A stretch of 64,000 nucleotides of DNA from Cloeon dipterum (lineage: Eukaryota; Arthropoda; Insecta; Ephemeroptera; Baetidae), in assembly GCF_949628265.1 (NCBI RefSeq), contig NC_088786.1, positions 1,798,001 through 1,862,000 on the forward strand. Direction: 5' to 3'. Made by a program: the position numbers and the translations under genes. This document shows, one piece after another, positions 38,260 through 52,900 of this stretch (its first letter is position 1; every line of letters starts with the position of its first letter). A model generated the notes under the pieces. It saw only the letters and a list, made by a program, of their open reading frames with translations. It did not search any database and had not been told where the DNA came from.

Positions 38260-41200
38260 GTGTCTGTTTGTGTTAGCTGGCCTTCCCTGCTTTTCGCAGC
38301 CGCCGCCGGCCATTACCGTTTTTTCAGCCTGCCCCCGACCACGAATTTGCATTAAATTTTTATTATCCCATGGGATTATTGTCCGAATGGCCTATTTCAT
38401 TTGCATAACAAGTGCACGGGACAATTATTGTCGTTTTATTGCATCGTCACTTTCTTTGGCATGATGAAAAATTGTCATCACAGCCATTCGTCCTGAACAA
38501 ACACACGCATTTCTAATCTTGCTTCCTAATTTCCAGAATTTGTCAGTCACGAGAGGCAATTATGCAGATGATTTCCACATTTCGAGGAGGAAAGAAAAGT
38601 TTAGTCAGGGCCCGAAGGAAGTTAGTTAGTGTCTGGAGCTCCCACGAATGCGCGCCCACGTTCTAATTGTGTTCCAGTTATGATGTATCAGCGCGGTTGG
38701 AAGTCAGCTGGAAGGCAAAAGTGGTATGGGTGCAGCCCGCTCGCATTACTGCTCACTAAATATTTTTTATGATGTTATTAGCAGCAGCATCAATGGACTC
38801 TGCTTGTGTTTGGAAGGAATTTCCGGCGTGGCCAAAATTGGAAACGACAAAACGGTTTTAGGGGAATCGATTTTGAAGACTTTCACGATTCTTCGCGGTA
38901 AGGAAAGAAAAGCGTGCGTTCTTCCCTTTTGAAAGGAAGTGAAACAAAAGAATACATTTTTCTTTATCAAGTCGGCGGGACGGGAGATAAAAGTCGAACT
39001 TCATGGCTATATCTCGACGCCGAGGTAATATATTCATGGTATGAAATGATCGGCCGCAGAGGAAATATGATTTAGGTGATAAGATTAGCCCTTGAAAGTA
39101 TTGAGTGTCCGACACCCAATCTAACGCGGAGCCCCTTTGGCTAATAGCTAAACACAATGATCGTTTCTCGCGTACACCCACAAACAATGCATCTACGAAT
39201 ACATGTTATTAGAGCCCCCCTTTTCGAAGTGATAATCGCCGTCTGCTGCAGCCGAGCAGCGGAAATTATATGGAAGAGCACGTGAAGAATAAACGACCGT
39301 TCGGCGCATTAGCCGCCTCTTGAGTGACTCACTTGACGCTCTCTGCTCGTGTGGAAAACGCAGCTTTGTATCATGGAAGCGCCAGACGAACTCAATTATA
39401 GCTCACTTTGTGGCAGAAAAGTGATTTATTTTTAGAGCTGCCTGATAAGATTAGCATTTTGGCATTTTCAAGTAATTTGCAAGGCTTTTTAATAAAATAA
39501 AAACAATCCGGTGGCACATTTTAGTAATAAAAAAGTTAAACAATTTATATGGGTTGTTTGTGCGCATAATTGTGATTAAATTATGCTGATCGCACTTGGC
39601 AGCATAAGTGCGGAAAGGCCGTTGTCAATTAATTGCACGTTATTGGCTGATCGTGCTGAATATTTAAATTAAAACAACAAGCAAAATTATCATACAAGGC
39701 CATGCATGCACCGGTCGCGGGTTATTAACAAAAGCATACTGCTTGTTTATAAGCAATTATAAACTTGCGCTCGTCGACATTCCATGAGCGATTCAGATTA
39801 TAATTAATATTTTAATTGCTGCTCGAGCATGCTCAGAATAAACAGCTAATTAATTTAGCTACAATGAGCCAAGCCGGGCGAATATAAATAAGCATAATTT
39901 GATAAGCGATTTTTTTTTGGTTTGCGAATTTATTTAATTGGCCATGAGGGCTGGAATTTACATGTTTGTTTCCTGATCAAGATCAAACCTGATCCTTTAA
40001 TTGCCGCTTGAAATTCCAACTGCTCGTGAAAAATTGAACAAGTTCTTTTTCGTCCTTTAATGAAGTTGTTGCTGCTTTTTAAGGGGAACTATGCCGTAAA
40101 AAACGGCCTTTTTCGTGGAGCAGTTCAACTTAAGCCTTTAATCCTCAATTCTAGGGGTTGCAATAATTTCCAAAAATAATCCAATTGAGAAATTCAGTTT
40201 GAACAGCTGACGCAGTGCTGCAACAAGCGAATGAAAATTCCAAGCGACACTATTTCTTTAAAGCATGCGGCGGTCAATTAATATTTTCCTCACTGTCCGG
40301 CACACAATCAGATAAATAAATCAATTGATGCGATGTCAGGCGACTCCTCCTTCGCGGCCTTTATTTGCGCTGTAATTAATTGCGCCCGAGGAGCGAGAGA
40401 AGTGTCCGCTTTATTTTTCCTCACTCTCTCGAGTAGGATATTTGCATTTTGAGTTACACTCAAACTCATTTGCATGGAGCGAAAATACTCGTTACAGGCA
40501 ACACTTTACAGCCGGCTGACCTTCTGGCTGGCCAAACTTCTAATAAATAAATTCCTCCGGGTGGCGAGCAAATTAATCCATCTGATTGGCTGAATGATTG
40601 GAAACGAGCTTTTCGGGGCAGATTGTGGTGACAAATTTCAATGTTTTGCCTTGGGACATGCGAGGGTCAAATAACCTTGACTCTAAATAGTTTTGAATTT
40701 TTTTTCTTAACATTTCTTTGGATTACTAACCCTGCACATATTATTTGCTTGTGAATCTAGCATCAAATTGAGAGACGGAATTGGATTTTCTCCTACCTAA
40801 ATGGAATGCCACTATCGTCAAGTAAAAATAGCAGTTGATTTTTATCTTGACCTTTACAAGGAACCAGTCAAACTTGTGGCTAATTGAACTATTCTGCTAC
40901 AACTGCGCCTCTTAGTTTTTTCTTCTTCCATTATTTCAAAGCCAGCATTTGTTCGCATTCTTGCAGGTTGCGAAGACGAAGCAGCGGCGGTAATTGATTT
41001 TCGTTGTAGCGAATTTCCGGCCGTTTTTATTCGCACTGGCGAGCAAAAGGGCAAACGGCAGAGGTGCAGCTGCTGCTGCGATACATATGTACATTTTATT
41101 TTATATGCGAGTCGGTAACGCGTGAAAAAGCGGCTGAGAGCGGCGATTTATTATGTAGTGTCATGATCGCACCAAATATGGCAGTGGATGCTGGCTAAAC

Positions 41201-42656
41201 ACATTTTCGCATTACGTCGGGCGAACAAACTTCCGGGGGACCTTTGCTTTTCGCATTTTAATCGCCGCTCGGCGCGCGTTTTATGACGGCGCTTGAATAA
41301 ATTTCCGTGCAAGCCATCCCTGGCGGCTTGTTATTATTCAAATGGTCGATTTTATCGGCCCAGGTGCGTCGAAAGGCTCGTCAGGAATAACGAGAGACCA
41401 GAGATTTTCTGCCCAAAAGGATGTGTGAAATTTGTGAACTTTTAATTGGGCAGGAATAGACGCTCGCCTCGAAAATAACCTTTGCTATACAACATTTGTT
41501 TCAATAGAATTCATTAAATAGTTTATCTAAATTAATTTGGGATATAATTATCATAAATATGCCCTTTCAACTTCTCCTTAAATCGAAACCAATGTTTTAT
41601 TTAGAATGATTTCTCCCAGCTCCGAAAATTATATTACCTATTTTCTGTAAGGTAGAAATATTTGCGTAAAGCTTGAAGCGAAAATGGTCTGAAATTTCAA
41701 TATCACTTGTGTCGTAACTGGCAGAGGAAACACAATCTGCACTCCAATTTCATGGTTATAACAAACATTTTTTTTTACGAAACGATTGCGCATTGTCTTT
41801 TTATTGCAGCACAAACGATCGTGGCAACTCGAGACAATAACACATTTTCGAAACCGTACGTCGGTTGAAATAAATATATGGGCTGGTAATTGAGGAAGCG
41901 TCCCGAAATATCACAACATGTGTATCCCTTTGGTTTGTCACTCGCGCACAAGATAGTAGTGAAAAGGCCAGAAAATGCGTACGCCCGGAAGCCGTTGGCG
42001 TCGAATGAAAATATTATTGTTTCCCGAAATGGTGCGTCTGCTCGGCTTTGATTAGAATGTAAACACGAGGAACAATCGACTGGTAATGAGAGGACGAGGT
42101 GATTGACACAGAAACGGGGCGAGGGCGCATCACGACCGCGTGACGTCATCCCTATTTTTACTCTCGGCTGGAGCAGCAGATTTACCTGTTGGTTCAGAGT
42201 GCGTGTTCGCTGCCGAGCACATGACAAATGGGTTGGGCCCAAACTTTCGATTCCGGGCGGGCGGGCGATCGTTTTTATTCATTGTGCTTTATTCCCGAGG
42301 GTGTGGCGCCAAAATACATTTCAATGTCAATTGTTTCGGAAAAATATATTTTATGGGCCGAGTATACGCACCGAACATAAGCATAAATTTGATCGCGTTA
42401 ATGTCTCCAGCAGAGGAATTTGCATTCTTCTGCCTTTTATGACTGCATTAGACAACACTGTTATCTGCTCACAGGATAAGAGAGGCTCTGTTCATACCGT
42501 TCATACGAGAAAAGCCAAAGAAAACAGGAATTTGCCTGGCTTTTGTGGAATCACTTGCATTGCAATAAATTCAGTCTGGATGCGTTGTCAAACTATAGTA
42601 AAGTTAGTTTTCTTTGTTTATTTATTTAAGGAGGGCGAAAACTAATGGGAGAATTC

Positions 42657-42908
42657 CAGGGTTGCAAAAAAACAATTAAAAAATTTTAGTGCAGTGGTAA
42701 AAAGCGTTTTCTAATTATTAGCTTGAAAAAAATGAAATTGAGGCAGCAAATAGGAATTTAAAAGAAAAAATACGCACATTAGAGGAAATTTTGACCACTC
42801 CGAACGCAAATTTTGGATTTACACTGGGGAAATATGGAATAAATTAATTTCTTGCGCAAGAAATTGGCAAAAACCGTTAAAAACTGGTGGTAAGCAAATG
42901 CAACCCTG
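42657..42908. mobile_element. MITE-like element with CAGGGTTGCA inverted termini
   Basis: Begins CAGGGTTGCA at 42657 and ends TGCAACCCTG at 42908, a perfect 10-bp terminal inverted repeat. The flanks GAGAATTC and GGAATTCTC extend the inversion. It is 252 bp, non-coding and related in reverse orientation to 23613-23960. hAT-like affiliation is inferred from the CAGGG ends. Confidence 0.8.
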
Positions 42909-43233
42909 CGGAATTCTCATAATAAAGTTGCAAATTTTAAATTAATTTTATAACGCACGGTTTTGTCATGGATATTCCCCAATATTAGTCAGGCTCCCAG
43001 GACAAACAATTTTTAAATAAATGCATTCTTAATAAAGCTGAATGATTTTTCAAAATATAAGTTGTAATAAACAAACCAAATATTTTAAGTAATTTCCGTT
43101 TTCCTAAATATTTATTGACAAGTTTTCAGCCCAACTACATAAAATAAAAACAAAATATTACGACAAACAGTTGATATTCAAATTATATCATTTAAAAATT
43201 GTTGAAAATCTTTGTCTATATTTTGTAACTAAC

Positions 43234-43577
43234 CTGATGGACTGCCCGATAAATGCTCCAATATCGATTGCATTAGGAGGGTTGAAAACGATCGATCGGC
43301 GCCGCGTGTCCGTCGCGCCTGTTGGCAACTCGGGTGGGACCGCTCTCGGCGCATTTCGGCGCCGCGGCGCCTGCTGCTGCGAGATGTTGACGCACTCGAA
43401 GGCGCAGAGGAGGCGCGCCAGGTGCTGCGTGTCACCCGCTTCGACGCTCGGCGGCGACGATTCCCGCGACTTGGGCTTGCCGTTGGGCACGGCGCCGGCC
43501 ACCGAGTGGCGCCGACGCTGGCGTTCGCGCCGAGAGCCGGGCGGCGTCGGCGCCGAGGCGCGCAGCAGTTCGAGCAT
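43234..43577 (-). CDS. Fak: FAK distal alternative first coding exon A (long N-terminus)
   Basis: ATG at 43577-43575 is the first ATG after an in-frame upstream TGA. The exon runs 344 nt to the donor AG|GTTAGT (43234/43233) and ends in phase 2. The common FAK exon at 34219 begins with one base completing that codon and then six sense codons (NEGSTR) in frame with FAK Met 34200, so the splice adds 121 residues. The peptide starts MLELLRASAPTPPGSRRERQ, has RRRHSV and RRRSIVF (basophilic kinase-like sites), an LARLLCAFECVNI hydrophobic patch, and ends in NPPNAIDIGAFIGQSI. I do not recognise a domain. That it belongs to FAK and not to another minus-strand gene is inference from phase, strand and the lack of any other acceptor I could identify. 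Confidence 0.55.
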
Positions 43578-43670
43578 CGCGGATTTCACTGCTGGCTCAT
43601 TTCAGGAACGAGAAACTCGGTTGAGAGGCGTGAGCGCACCCGAGAGCCGCGTTCGACTGACTGAAGAGGC
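43578..43670 (-). promoter_or_regulatory. CpG-rich promoter with tandem TCAGT initiators for exon A
   Basis: On the minus strand CTTCAGTCAGTCG at about 43653-43664 offers two overlapping TCAGT arthropod initiators about 80 bases before the ATG. The 43.3-43.85 kb block is strikingly GC- and CpG-rich against AT-rich surroundings. A tiny uORF (ATGAGCCAGCAGTGA) lies in the leader. Confidence 0.5.
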
Positions 43671-44084
43671 GAGCGAGCAGGCGAGCCGAGTGTCTGTGTC
43701 GGCTCGGCTGGTGGGTTGCCGTTGCCGCGCCGCTCGTACACACACAACACAAGGCCGAGCCGCCGATTAAAGACGCGCAAAATGAAACGAGAAGAGAAAA
43801 AAACCACCGTCGGCAACAACACGCGGGCGAAATATTCGCGCGAGCACCCTCTGCCCCCCGACCGGCTATTTCGGAACAGAGCCTGCTGTGTTGTGCGCAC
43901 GGATTGAAACGCTTTCTTTAAGCACGCTATTTCGTTTTGTAACAGCCAAAATTTATTACTTTTTGGTTCATTTCGTTTTGTTTCTACCAACAGAGATTTA
44001 GTATGCCTTAAGTCTAGCTTTAAAGTAAAGCTTTACAGGACATTTGTGAAAAATCCTTTTTACCTCTACTTGAAACACTCTAAC

Positions 44085-44280
44085 TAAAAATTAGGAAAAA
44101 GCTTAAATTTTCCTCAATTTTTGAGTAAATCGCCTACTTAAGCACTGTCTCCCTACTGTAAGACTACGATTTTTTCACAATTCAGGGAATTTTCCTAAAA
44201 ATTCGCGAACTATTGGATAAATCGTGACGAGAGGGATCAAAATCAAGTGAAAAAACATTTAATTTCCCGATAAATTTGGC
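44085..44280 (-). repeat. Dispersed AT-rich repeat, copy 2 of 5
   Basis: On the minus strand contains TTGATTTTGATCCCTCTCGTC, then TTCGCGAATTTTTAGGAAAA and CTTACAGTAGGGAGACAG, matching the order of words at 4640-4760 and 58560-58780. Confidence 0.6.
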
Positions 44281-47200
44281 AAAATCTAAAATTTAACTGT
44301 TCCAACGGTCTGATATCAACATTGCTTGAACTGTGGCTAAAGTTCACAAACATTAAACTGAATGAACTACTTATGCTACACTCAACAAAGCAAAATATTC
44401 TAATTTGTTGCTCTGTGAAGCTCTACTTTAATAAATTTAAAATAGATTTGCCAACTCTTCCTTGATTGACTTTATTTTTGAAACGATAAACCAATTTTAA
44501 AAATTAAAGTTTCATCTATAAAACAAACTATAATTTAAAATTGAAATTGTTTTGTTTCGTCGTAACTGCATGAAACCACTTGAATCAAAATGCAACATCG
44601 GAGTCCTCACCAGATTGCAATCAATGTCGTAATTTAATATTATTTTGCCCAATGAGCTCGATGAGTAATTTGGCTGCCTACACTATATACACAGAGTTAA
44701 TTGCGAGCGTTGAATGTTACATTTGGGTGGTCTGCCAATAAGCATTTAGTGCGGCAAAAACGGCTGATGTCACTGCTCTCTTTCGAATCCCCTTGTGTGC
44801 AGGCAGCCAATTTTCAAAATGGAAAACATCGCTATTGTTTCCGCGAGCGCATACACACACGCTAGTTATTTGCTTTGTTGGTCCAATTTTTTTAATCAAA
44901 AGCAGCAGCAGTTGAGAACACTGACTTTTTATTTTATTGCAGTGGAATTTGTCGCTTTTGCATGAAGGAAGCTTTTTTCTTAACACGAACCGACGCGTCG
45001 CAATTATCCTTTCCTCCGTTGACAGTGATCGAGCGAAAATGTAATTAAGTTTCAATTATTTATATTATTGCGCTTTTTTTGTACAATACACAATACTGGG
45101 AATTATCGCGATTGCGACTTTAATTGCACGTGTGTGCATCAGGAAACTCTCACGTTTCCAGTTTCCACTGCTTGCTGTTCTCGATAGCGTCGTAAAAACG
45201 AGCAGATTATCGCGTGGTTTTATGCAGACACAATCCATATTTCATTAGCATGCCTCTCTTGTACTATCTGCCACTGACACTCGCTCGTAAAACCAACGGA
45301 AAATGCAGTGCAATGCGTCTCGTGTGATGATTTCAGCCTCTCCACAAGTCATTTTCATAACGACGCGCACGTTACAAATGGTAAAAATATAGTATATCAA
45401 TTCAAATTGCCGGCATTACTGCTCACACTGCTTCTCATGCTTTCAAATCTGAACTAACAGTATTATTATATGCGCTGACCGCATTGCGTTGTTTATTTTC
45501 CATGTGAACGCATATGGTTCGAAATCCCTTAATTAAAATCAGTGTCTAAAGAAGATCATTTATAATGAAATGTATATTTTTTAGTTGGCTCTATAAAACA
45601 TTAATTGTGTTTTTTCTCAACGCTTTTCACGCTCGACCGCCAGCACACACATGTTCCTCCATGCGCCGTTTTTATCTTGGCAGAGTCTTTGAGCTCTTTC
45701 GACCTCGGCAGTTGTCAAACACTCAGAAAAAGAGGCCAATTTCGCCGATAGCCCGATCAATCAATCAATCTTCAAAGCGGAAGCTTGATGTTTTAATTGA
45801 TGACGCGCATCATCATCAATCAAAGGGCAAACGATGCCGCGCCAAGCAGTCTGCTGCCCAAAAATGACCTCAACGCCTGAAATTTCTCTGCTTACTCCAC
45901 CTGTCCCCTCAGGTATGAAACGCACGTGGGTCTGCTAGATAAGAGTGGGCGCAGAAATTGCTTTCAATGTCGTCATTTGCATACCTCCGTCTGCAACAAT
46001 GCCCAAACTACATGCCTTCAAGGCGGCGCAGATTTTTCACTTGCGCCGACAAACGAGTTGATGACTAATTTCTACTTTTTCGTCCAAGGTGGACAGATGG
46101 ACGTAGCAAAAGACTTTTACACACCAAACCGACTTCAGGTTGTGTATAATTAAAGTCATTATGTTCAGAGACTAAAATAATTATCATCTAATTTCCTGTT
46201 AGGCACAAATTCAAATAGCTGGAAAACCATTGACGTCGTTGCACCTTGAAGAAAAACGTGCAAAAAATTATCTAGAAAATTCCGATTTCTCACCTCACTA
46301 GGGCGTCCATTATCTGGGTCTCTCTTGTCAACATGATGTTTTAAAAGGTCTTCTCTTTTTTAACTTTCCCTCTTGAGATAAGAAAAAATTAGACGCATTT
46401 GGAAAAAGGAATTATTAGATTCACACGTTTGGATAGAATAAAAGAGCTGTCTTTTTCAAAGCCAACGGCCAACATCGCTCGTCAAACACAGAATGCATCT
46501 TCAAAGCAAACACATGCCAGGCACCGAAATTTCATCTTTTTTCTGACGGATGGCAGCAGGCGGGTGCGACAACAGCCTCTTTATTTTGGCTGTCGTGGTG
46601 CCGCCAAAACGTATTGCCTCCACTATGCACTTCTGTGAACATCGGTTTTTGTTTCACTTGGGGCAAAAAGGTGCAACGCGACCCAGAAAATTGATTTTGC
46701 TATGAAAAAATTTTCCCTTTGGCGTGGTTGTAAAAATAAAAGTGCTCTATTTTGGTGGGCGAAGCTGAGACAAAAAGGACAACATTTTTACCGCGCAAAC
46801 AATCGACCCACTTCAAATATAACTTTCGTGGAAGAAGGTTTTTTCCCAGGGCATAATATTGCATCATCTCAATATATTCTATCGCACGTTCCTGTTTCTA
46901 TTCAATGTGCCATAATAACATTTCTTTTTGTCTGTAGCATTTAAATCAATAAACTTTTGAAGATATATCCTAGCTCTGCGTCATCTTGCGGCAGCTTGGA
47001 AAATTATCCTCACGACATTCCGTCCTCCTGGGGTCCTGTGTAGTAAAGTTATTTGCATGGCAGGGAAGCTTGTTAAAATGTACTGCGTGTCGCTCGCCTT
47101 TTTATGAGCCAGCGGCTGCCCGACAAATAATGCAAGAATGCGCGTGCTCACGTCCAATATAATATTGGCACCGAGCGTAAAAGCAATAAAAATATAAATC

Positions 47201-49619
47201 TTGGTTGCATGGCCACCTTACATTCCTGCTCTCGATTTTTACATAAAACCGGGGGTAAAAGCTAATTTACGAGCTCATTGTAAATGAGGAATTGCTGGAA
47301 AATCTGATGCATTGCAAAGAGTGAGCGCAGGCGTGGCTTGCATGGGCGGCAGGAAAAGCGGCTAATTTATTTGTGTATATTAAAAGCAGCTCGCTTTATT
47401 AAACAACAGACATAATCGGCTCTGCCGTGTGTACAAAAAGCAGTCATGCTTCAACTGCTCGATGCTAAAGAGGCTTGTACCCACTTTTATTGTTTAAAGG
47501 AACCAGAAATGTTCGAAAAAATGTTTCGATGGGAAGCACCTGGGCGCTCCCGTGCACGCCGAAGCTCCAAATTAACGGATCGAGTTAAATTTAAAACTAA
47601 AACGGTGAAAATGTAAAGAGCTTGCATCTTGATTTCGATGCGTATTAAGCTACTTTAGAGGCGTTAAAAGAAGTGTTGGTGCTTTTCAAAAAGCTGACGA
47701 TTCGAGATAAACACCATGCAGGCTGCGCAGAGTAATTCTCTTTCTAATTTTGACAAACTGCTCGCTCCGACAGACTCCCACCGTTTTTAGTATACAAATT
47801 GGGTCAATTACAGGGCATTTTCACCGCAATATAAGTGTGTTTATTGCCTGCGCAAATCGGACCATTATAATTAAGAGAGCCAATCAACAATTTTCTCGAT
47901 TGTGGCAAAAAGTTGGGTGCGCCTGAAAGTCGATTGTATCTTTTTATGTAGCGGCACTCGAGTTAGAAAAGCCGCTTCTGAAAGGTAATTATCGTGTTTG
48001 GGATGCCTCAAAGGACCGATAATTGACGATTCCCCCGCAAGAGCAGAAAATGGAGCCGTCCTCGAGAGTTAAATTCGTTCCCTTTGAAATGGCATGGCAG
48101 CACTTCGTGGGGGATGGAAGTAAAAAGTTGAGTGCCGCTTCACTCCTTTATTAGAGCCGAGCATCTCACACGGATTTGCGCTATTTTCAGAAGAATCCTG
48201 CTGATAAAATCCGCCCGCGCGTTTGCCAGTTTTTACTGTCCCTCCCGTCAAAACGTTATAATCTGAACAAATGCCTCCACACTTAACAAGGCGACTTCAA
48301 AAATAGGATATTAGCTAGAAATCAGACAAACACGATATGATTGTTTGGCTGCGAAACAGAAATTAAGATTCCGTAGAACAATAGAATAAGCGGGCCAAGT
48401 TTCGTACTTCCGTCCTAATTGGCCCGACCTTTTCAAAGATTGTTTGGCCGACTTTGGCGATAAAAAGTGACCGCAGCCGAGAGACTCCACCCAGAAAGTT
48501 TGTGACTCACCTCTCGGTCGACCAGCAGCACATCTTTCTGCTCTGAATATTTGCATACGACAAGTAAAAAGCTTTGTACTCGTTTTTATCGCGCTGAATT
48601 TTAACGAGCTTATTTTCCAATTAACCAAAAAGAAATCTTGGACATTTTGTCCAGTCATTAAATTCTTTTAAACTTTCCTAAAAAAAATTCTAGATAAGTT
48701 GTGGCATTGCCCTTGGAATTCTAAAATAAATTAGGTCTGTGCTCTAGATATTTGCTGCACTCGTTCAACAGAGAAAATTGAATTTGGCACGTTATCACAC
48801 GGACTATTGTTTTTGTCTGGAAGGCAAAATGAGGGGATAAGGCAACGGCGCGGCGACAAAGTTTTATCTTCTCGGCTGCAGCAGCGACAAAGGAGGATAA
48901 TGATATGAGCAGGATATCAGCGAAACAAGTCGGCAAACAACAGCCTTTTTATCACCTCATTGTCTTCTGAAATTGCAGTAAATCACGACGCTGCTTCCCT
49001 CGGTTCCGCGTTTCCCCGTGAGGCGCGCCGCTGTGACGCTAACAATTGAAATATAAAATAAATTTAGTTCAAATAAAAGCACCTAAAAACTAATTTTCTT
49101 TTCAAACAAACACCGGTTTTTTCTTTTATGCTCGTTCCAACCAACAGGCGTAAACAGCAGACCTCAGGAGAGTGATGCTGGATGCGGTTTGTTGTTCAAC
49201 ATACATAGGTTGGTGTTGCATTTCGCTAGATATGTTTGTTTGAACACTTATTTACTCGCGATCGTTGTGTATCGTGTGTGGTCAATTCACTTGAAACCTA
49301 TTCTAATTCATGTCGAGCTTAACGCCCTCGGGATCCCACACGTGAGTCATCCATTTCGGCCAACAATTAGCCTTTCAGACGACGACAAATGAAATTAATT
49401 TAGTCAAGCAGTGCTCATTAACAATGGAGAAATTCATTCAGGTGATTTATTCACCATTGTCTGCGGTTATGTTTTACGTTCTCGTCAATGCCTAATGAGA
49501 AATTTAATCTGAAAAAGCTGGAGAAGTCATTATTTGCTGAGATGCATATTAACGATATCATGTTGTTGTTTTTATTATGAAAGCTTTTTCAGAATATAGC
49601 GTGCAGACTGATTTATTTC

Positions 49620-49920
49620 TAATTTTATATGGGATACTGCGATATCCTGGAAATTGCTTGTTGCCAATGCATGAACTGATCCCTTAGAAATCAGTTGAAG
49701 CCAAAATTGACTGTACATCTTTTAGAAAAGTGGCTGCAAAGTTAGGATGCTTTTCAGACGGTGAGAACTGTCTCCCTACTTGAAATCCTATTTTATTTCA
49801 CAACAAAGAGTTTCCCTAAAAGATTTTAAACGCTGTTGGACAGATGTTGAAGAAAAGGAATCGAAATCTGCCAAGAAAACGTGGTCAAGCGATGTAAATT
49901 TTGGAGAAAATTTGAAAAAA
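49620..49920 (-). repeat. Dispersed AT-rich repeat, copy 3 of 5
   Basis: Inverted relative to 60140-60440: shares GTCAATTTTGGCTTCAACTG, the CAAGTAGGGAGACAG block, GGGAAACTCTTTGTTGT and a GATTCC..TGTCCAACA region over about 300 bp. Confidence 0.75.
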
Positions 49921-52900
49921 TTTAATTCCCATCATATAAAAATGTGAAAATTTCGAAAAGAAAAATGCAATTTGTCGGGTGCAGCTAAGCGGCTGCATAC
50001 ATTATGCAGTGAGGCAGCCGTTCTCACAAATTGTCGCTCAATATTGCATGTGACTAGAATAGTGGATAGAGGTTCGCTGCATCCGGTGTGTGTGCTCCGA
50101 CGGATAAATTACAATCGACTCCCTGGCTGGCTGCATCCCTTCCTCTGTCGCTTTCATTATATGAAAGGCCCTTCTTGGTTACACCAATTCACTGAATATG
50201 TGTGCAGCAGGAAAATTATACACACCTGCGCGAGCAGTGCGGTTTGAAAGCAAAAAATCACGCCGGAGCAACCCCGGCCGTGTCCAGTGGGCCGAAACAC
50301 TGCTTTCGAAGAGCATTACATAGATGAAACTTTGAAACAAAAAAGGCAGGTTCATTGGAATGGAAAAATTCTTGCATTTTCTTTCATGTGTCGAGCTCAG
50401 ACGCGATAAAAATGCATTATCTATACTGAACTGCAGAGAAGTAAAACCCTTTTTGATGTCTGCTTCGATTCGAAGAGGACAATTTCAGTCTGCGCAGTAA
50501 TGTTGCAGAGCTCACTCGACTTGCTATCGATTAAACAATTGCAGTTGAGTGCTGAGAGAAATAGAGCCAATGTTGCCATGTGCATACTGCGCACTGCACA
50601 CCTCGGCGTTTCTAGAGAATTTGTGTGCAAATCTGGAAGCTTGGTTTCATTGGTGAATAGAAGGCAGGAATAATATATGTCGTTTTAGTAAGTGAATTAA
50701 ATTTTAATGAAGCGATTTGATGTAATTATTTAAAACTAACTTGCTGTATGTGAGATTCAATAAAAGGAATCATCTGCATACTCACTGACTTTAAACGCCG
50801 CAATTAATCCGCAGCCAGACGATTAGTCGGCCAATCGAGCGACAGGTGAACAAATTAATCAAAAATGCAAATGGGTCTGTCTTTCCAAGCGGTTGGTTAG
50901 TATTCATAGCGCGGCCCTTTCGAGGAAGCGAATTTGAATGCATAGGAAAAGGGCGTGTGCAAGAGGCAGACCCGAATATAGCGGCGCCAAAACACGTGTT
51001 AAATTTGGACAAAGGGCGCCTGACGAGCGGAAGCAGATTTATTAATTAGGTTGTAGCGACACGACCATAATCGAGCTCGTTTGAAAAGGAGTGGGCGCGC
51101 TGATGGACCAGGTTTTTTGCCGTCATCGCAGATTCCCAGTCGGCGAGCGGCGATTTACACGCTTACGAATTAAAGTTAATGGCGCGGCCGTAAAGCGACT
51201 TTATTGGGTTTGTAATTGATTCTCCGCTTCGATAAATTTCGTCTCGCTGATTAAATCCAGCTCGACGCACACGAAAGAATTCTCGATCTCTGCTCAAATC
51301 AAGAGGCTGGCGAAACTTTCCATTTTAATTTGGCTTAGCGTTGTTTTTTTCTTTCTAAATAATGAAAAGTTATAATTATGCGGATGGTGACGGGAACGAG
51401 GCGCCCGCGCCGTCTATCTCATCAACGCGGATGTGCCTCTTTGCCCAGCTGGGAATACGCGCAAAAATATGACCGCGCGCGGCGTTCTGCTTTTTATGCG
51501 TGGGCGACTCTCGAGTTTTTACGTAACGAGCGATGACGTCTTTCCTTTCTCGACCTTAGCGCGACGGATAAATCAAGCAAGCGACTTATACTTCGTTCAT
51601 TGATTCCCATGCGGCGGGTCCATTCTTCTCGCTGCTCATCGCTAGTGGTTCGTTAATTTAAATTTATGCAGTGTGTTTTACGACTGCGTCCCTCGTTGCT
51701 CACGACTTGATGGAAATTGAATTACGAGCGTCTTAATGATGGCGGTTAAGATTAAATTTCGAGACTTGAAACAGCACGCAACACTTTTACAACTGTATAA
51801 ATGCATAAAGCCCATGCAAGGAAGGGAGGGAGGGGGTTAAATTGGTCGAGGGTATGCTAAGCAACTGATTTATCTCGACAAAATCAATTGCTACTGCACG
51901 AAAGGGTTTGTAAGGTGACACTTTAGAACTGAATCCCAACCACTGAGATTCTTGAGCACCAAAAACCTTTTTAGGCAGACACATTATCAAAATGTTGTGG
52001 AAGTGAAATTATGGAATTTAGGCCCACACAGTCAGCATTGAGCATTCGCGGGCCGGTCCAGTTCAAGGTTAATTTATTCTTCAATGACAGATTTGGGTGA
52101 AATCAATCATTTGAAAGGCACTTTCTCTTCTTCGTGCACGTGCCAAATTAATAATTCGTAAGCCAGCACATCCATACCTGACCAACGCGAAGCAAAGTTA
52201 TGAATAAAGATAACGCAGCAGCTGTATATGGCTCTTTGTTCTGCTACTGCTTTCTGAGCAATAAAACCATCCATTGCGAGGAATGAACGCGGACACTTAA
52301 CTCCATTGTTGTGGCACGCAGGTGAAACTGAATAACCGACTTTTATTTTGTTACATACACTCGTTCTAGCTTCTTTTCAACAGAAATCAATATTTTTTGC
52401 TTGCAATAATGTGCTTAAAATAGAAATTGATCCCGCCAATATCGGGAATGTTGCTAAACTCTAAATTATTAGATTGAGTCTGGAGCCTTTTTTCAGGGAA
52501 TTGCGTCGTAGACGGATTTGGCCGGCAGCAGACGGCTGCGGAGCGTGGGGTAGGTACGAGTATCGATCGGAACGCATGTGCCCAGAACATTCACCGCCGA
52601 CAAACACACAACTGACTCGTTCGAGATCAGGTCGGGCGGGCGGCTTAAGTGAAAAACATCCGACTCAGCTCCATTCTATTTCGTGCGGCTTGATTCAATT
52701 AACCGCCAAAAAAGAGATAGCTGTAACGTCAACTTAGCATGTTTGAGTGTCTTCACTACCCAATGGAACCCACTAAAACACACCCAAAGTTTTTTCATAT
52801 CGCGCCCATCACGAGACAAACGAGAGTGAACTTTGGAAGATGACATTTATTTCGCCAAGCAATAAAAATTCGCCACATAAACCTAACAGTGCCACTATTT

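Larger units (their letters stand above)
34220..43233 (-). other. FAK 5' intron 1 (9 kb), non-coding
   Basis: Links the distal exon ending at 43234 to the common exon at 34219. It contains GC-richer CpG-bearing stretches at 34220-34690 and near 38100-38330, a (TTTG)n tract at 37231-37258, a MITE copy at 42657-42908 and a full CRE-type TGACGTCA near 42141. Long open frames such as 42103-42645 lack any family signature. Confidence 0.5.

Noticed and set aside
42103-42645. 180-codon open frame on the plus strand
   Set aside because: No recognisable motif, mixed codon use, crosses AT-rich and GC-rich stretches; likely chance.
43171-43770. 199-codon plus-strand frame in the CpG-rich block
   Set aside because: Antisense of FAK exon A and its leader; the minus strand has the ATG, donor and matching phase.
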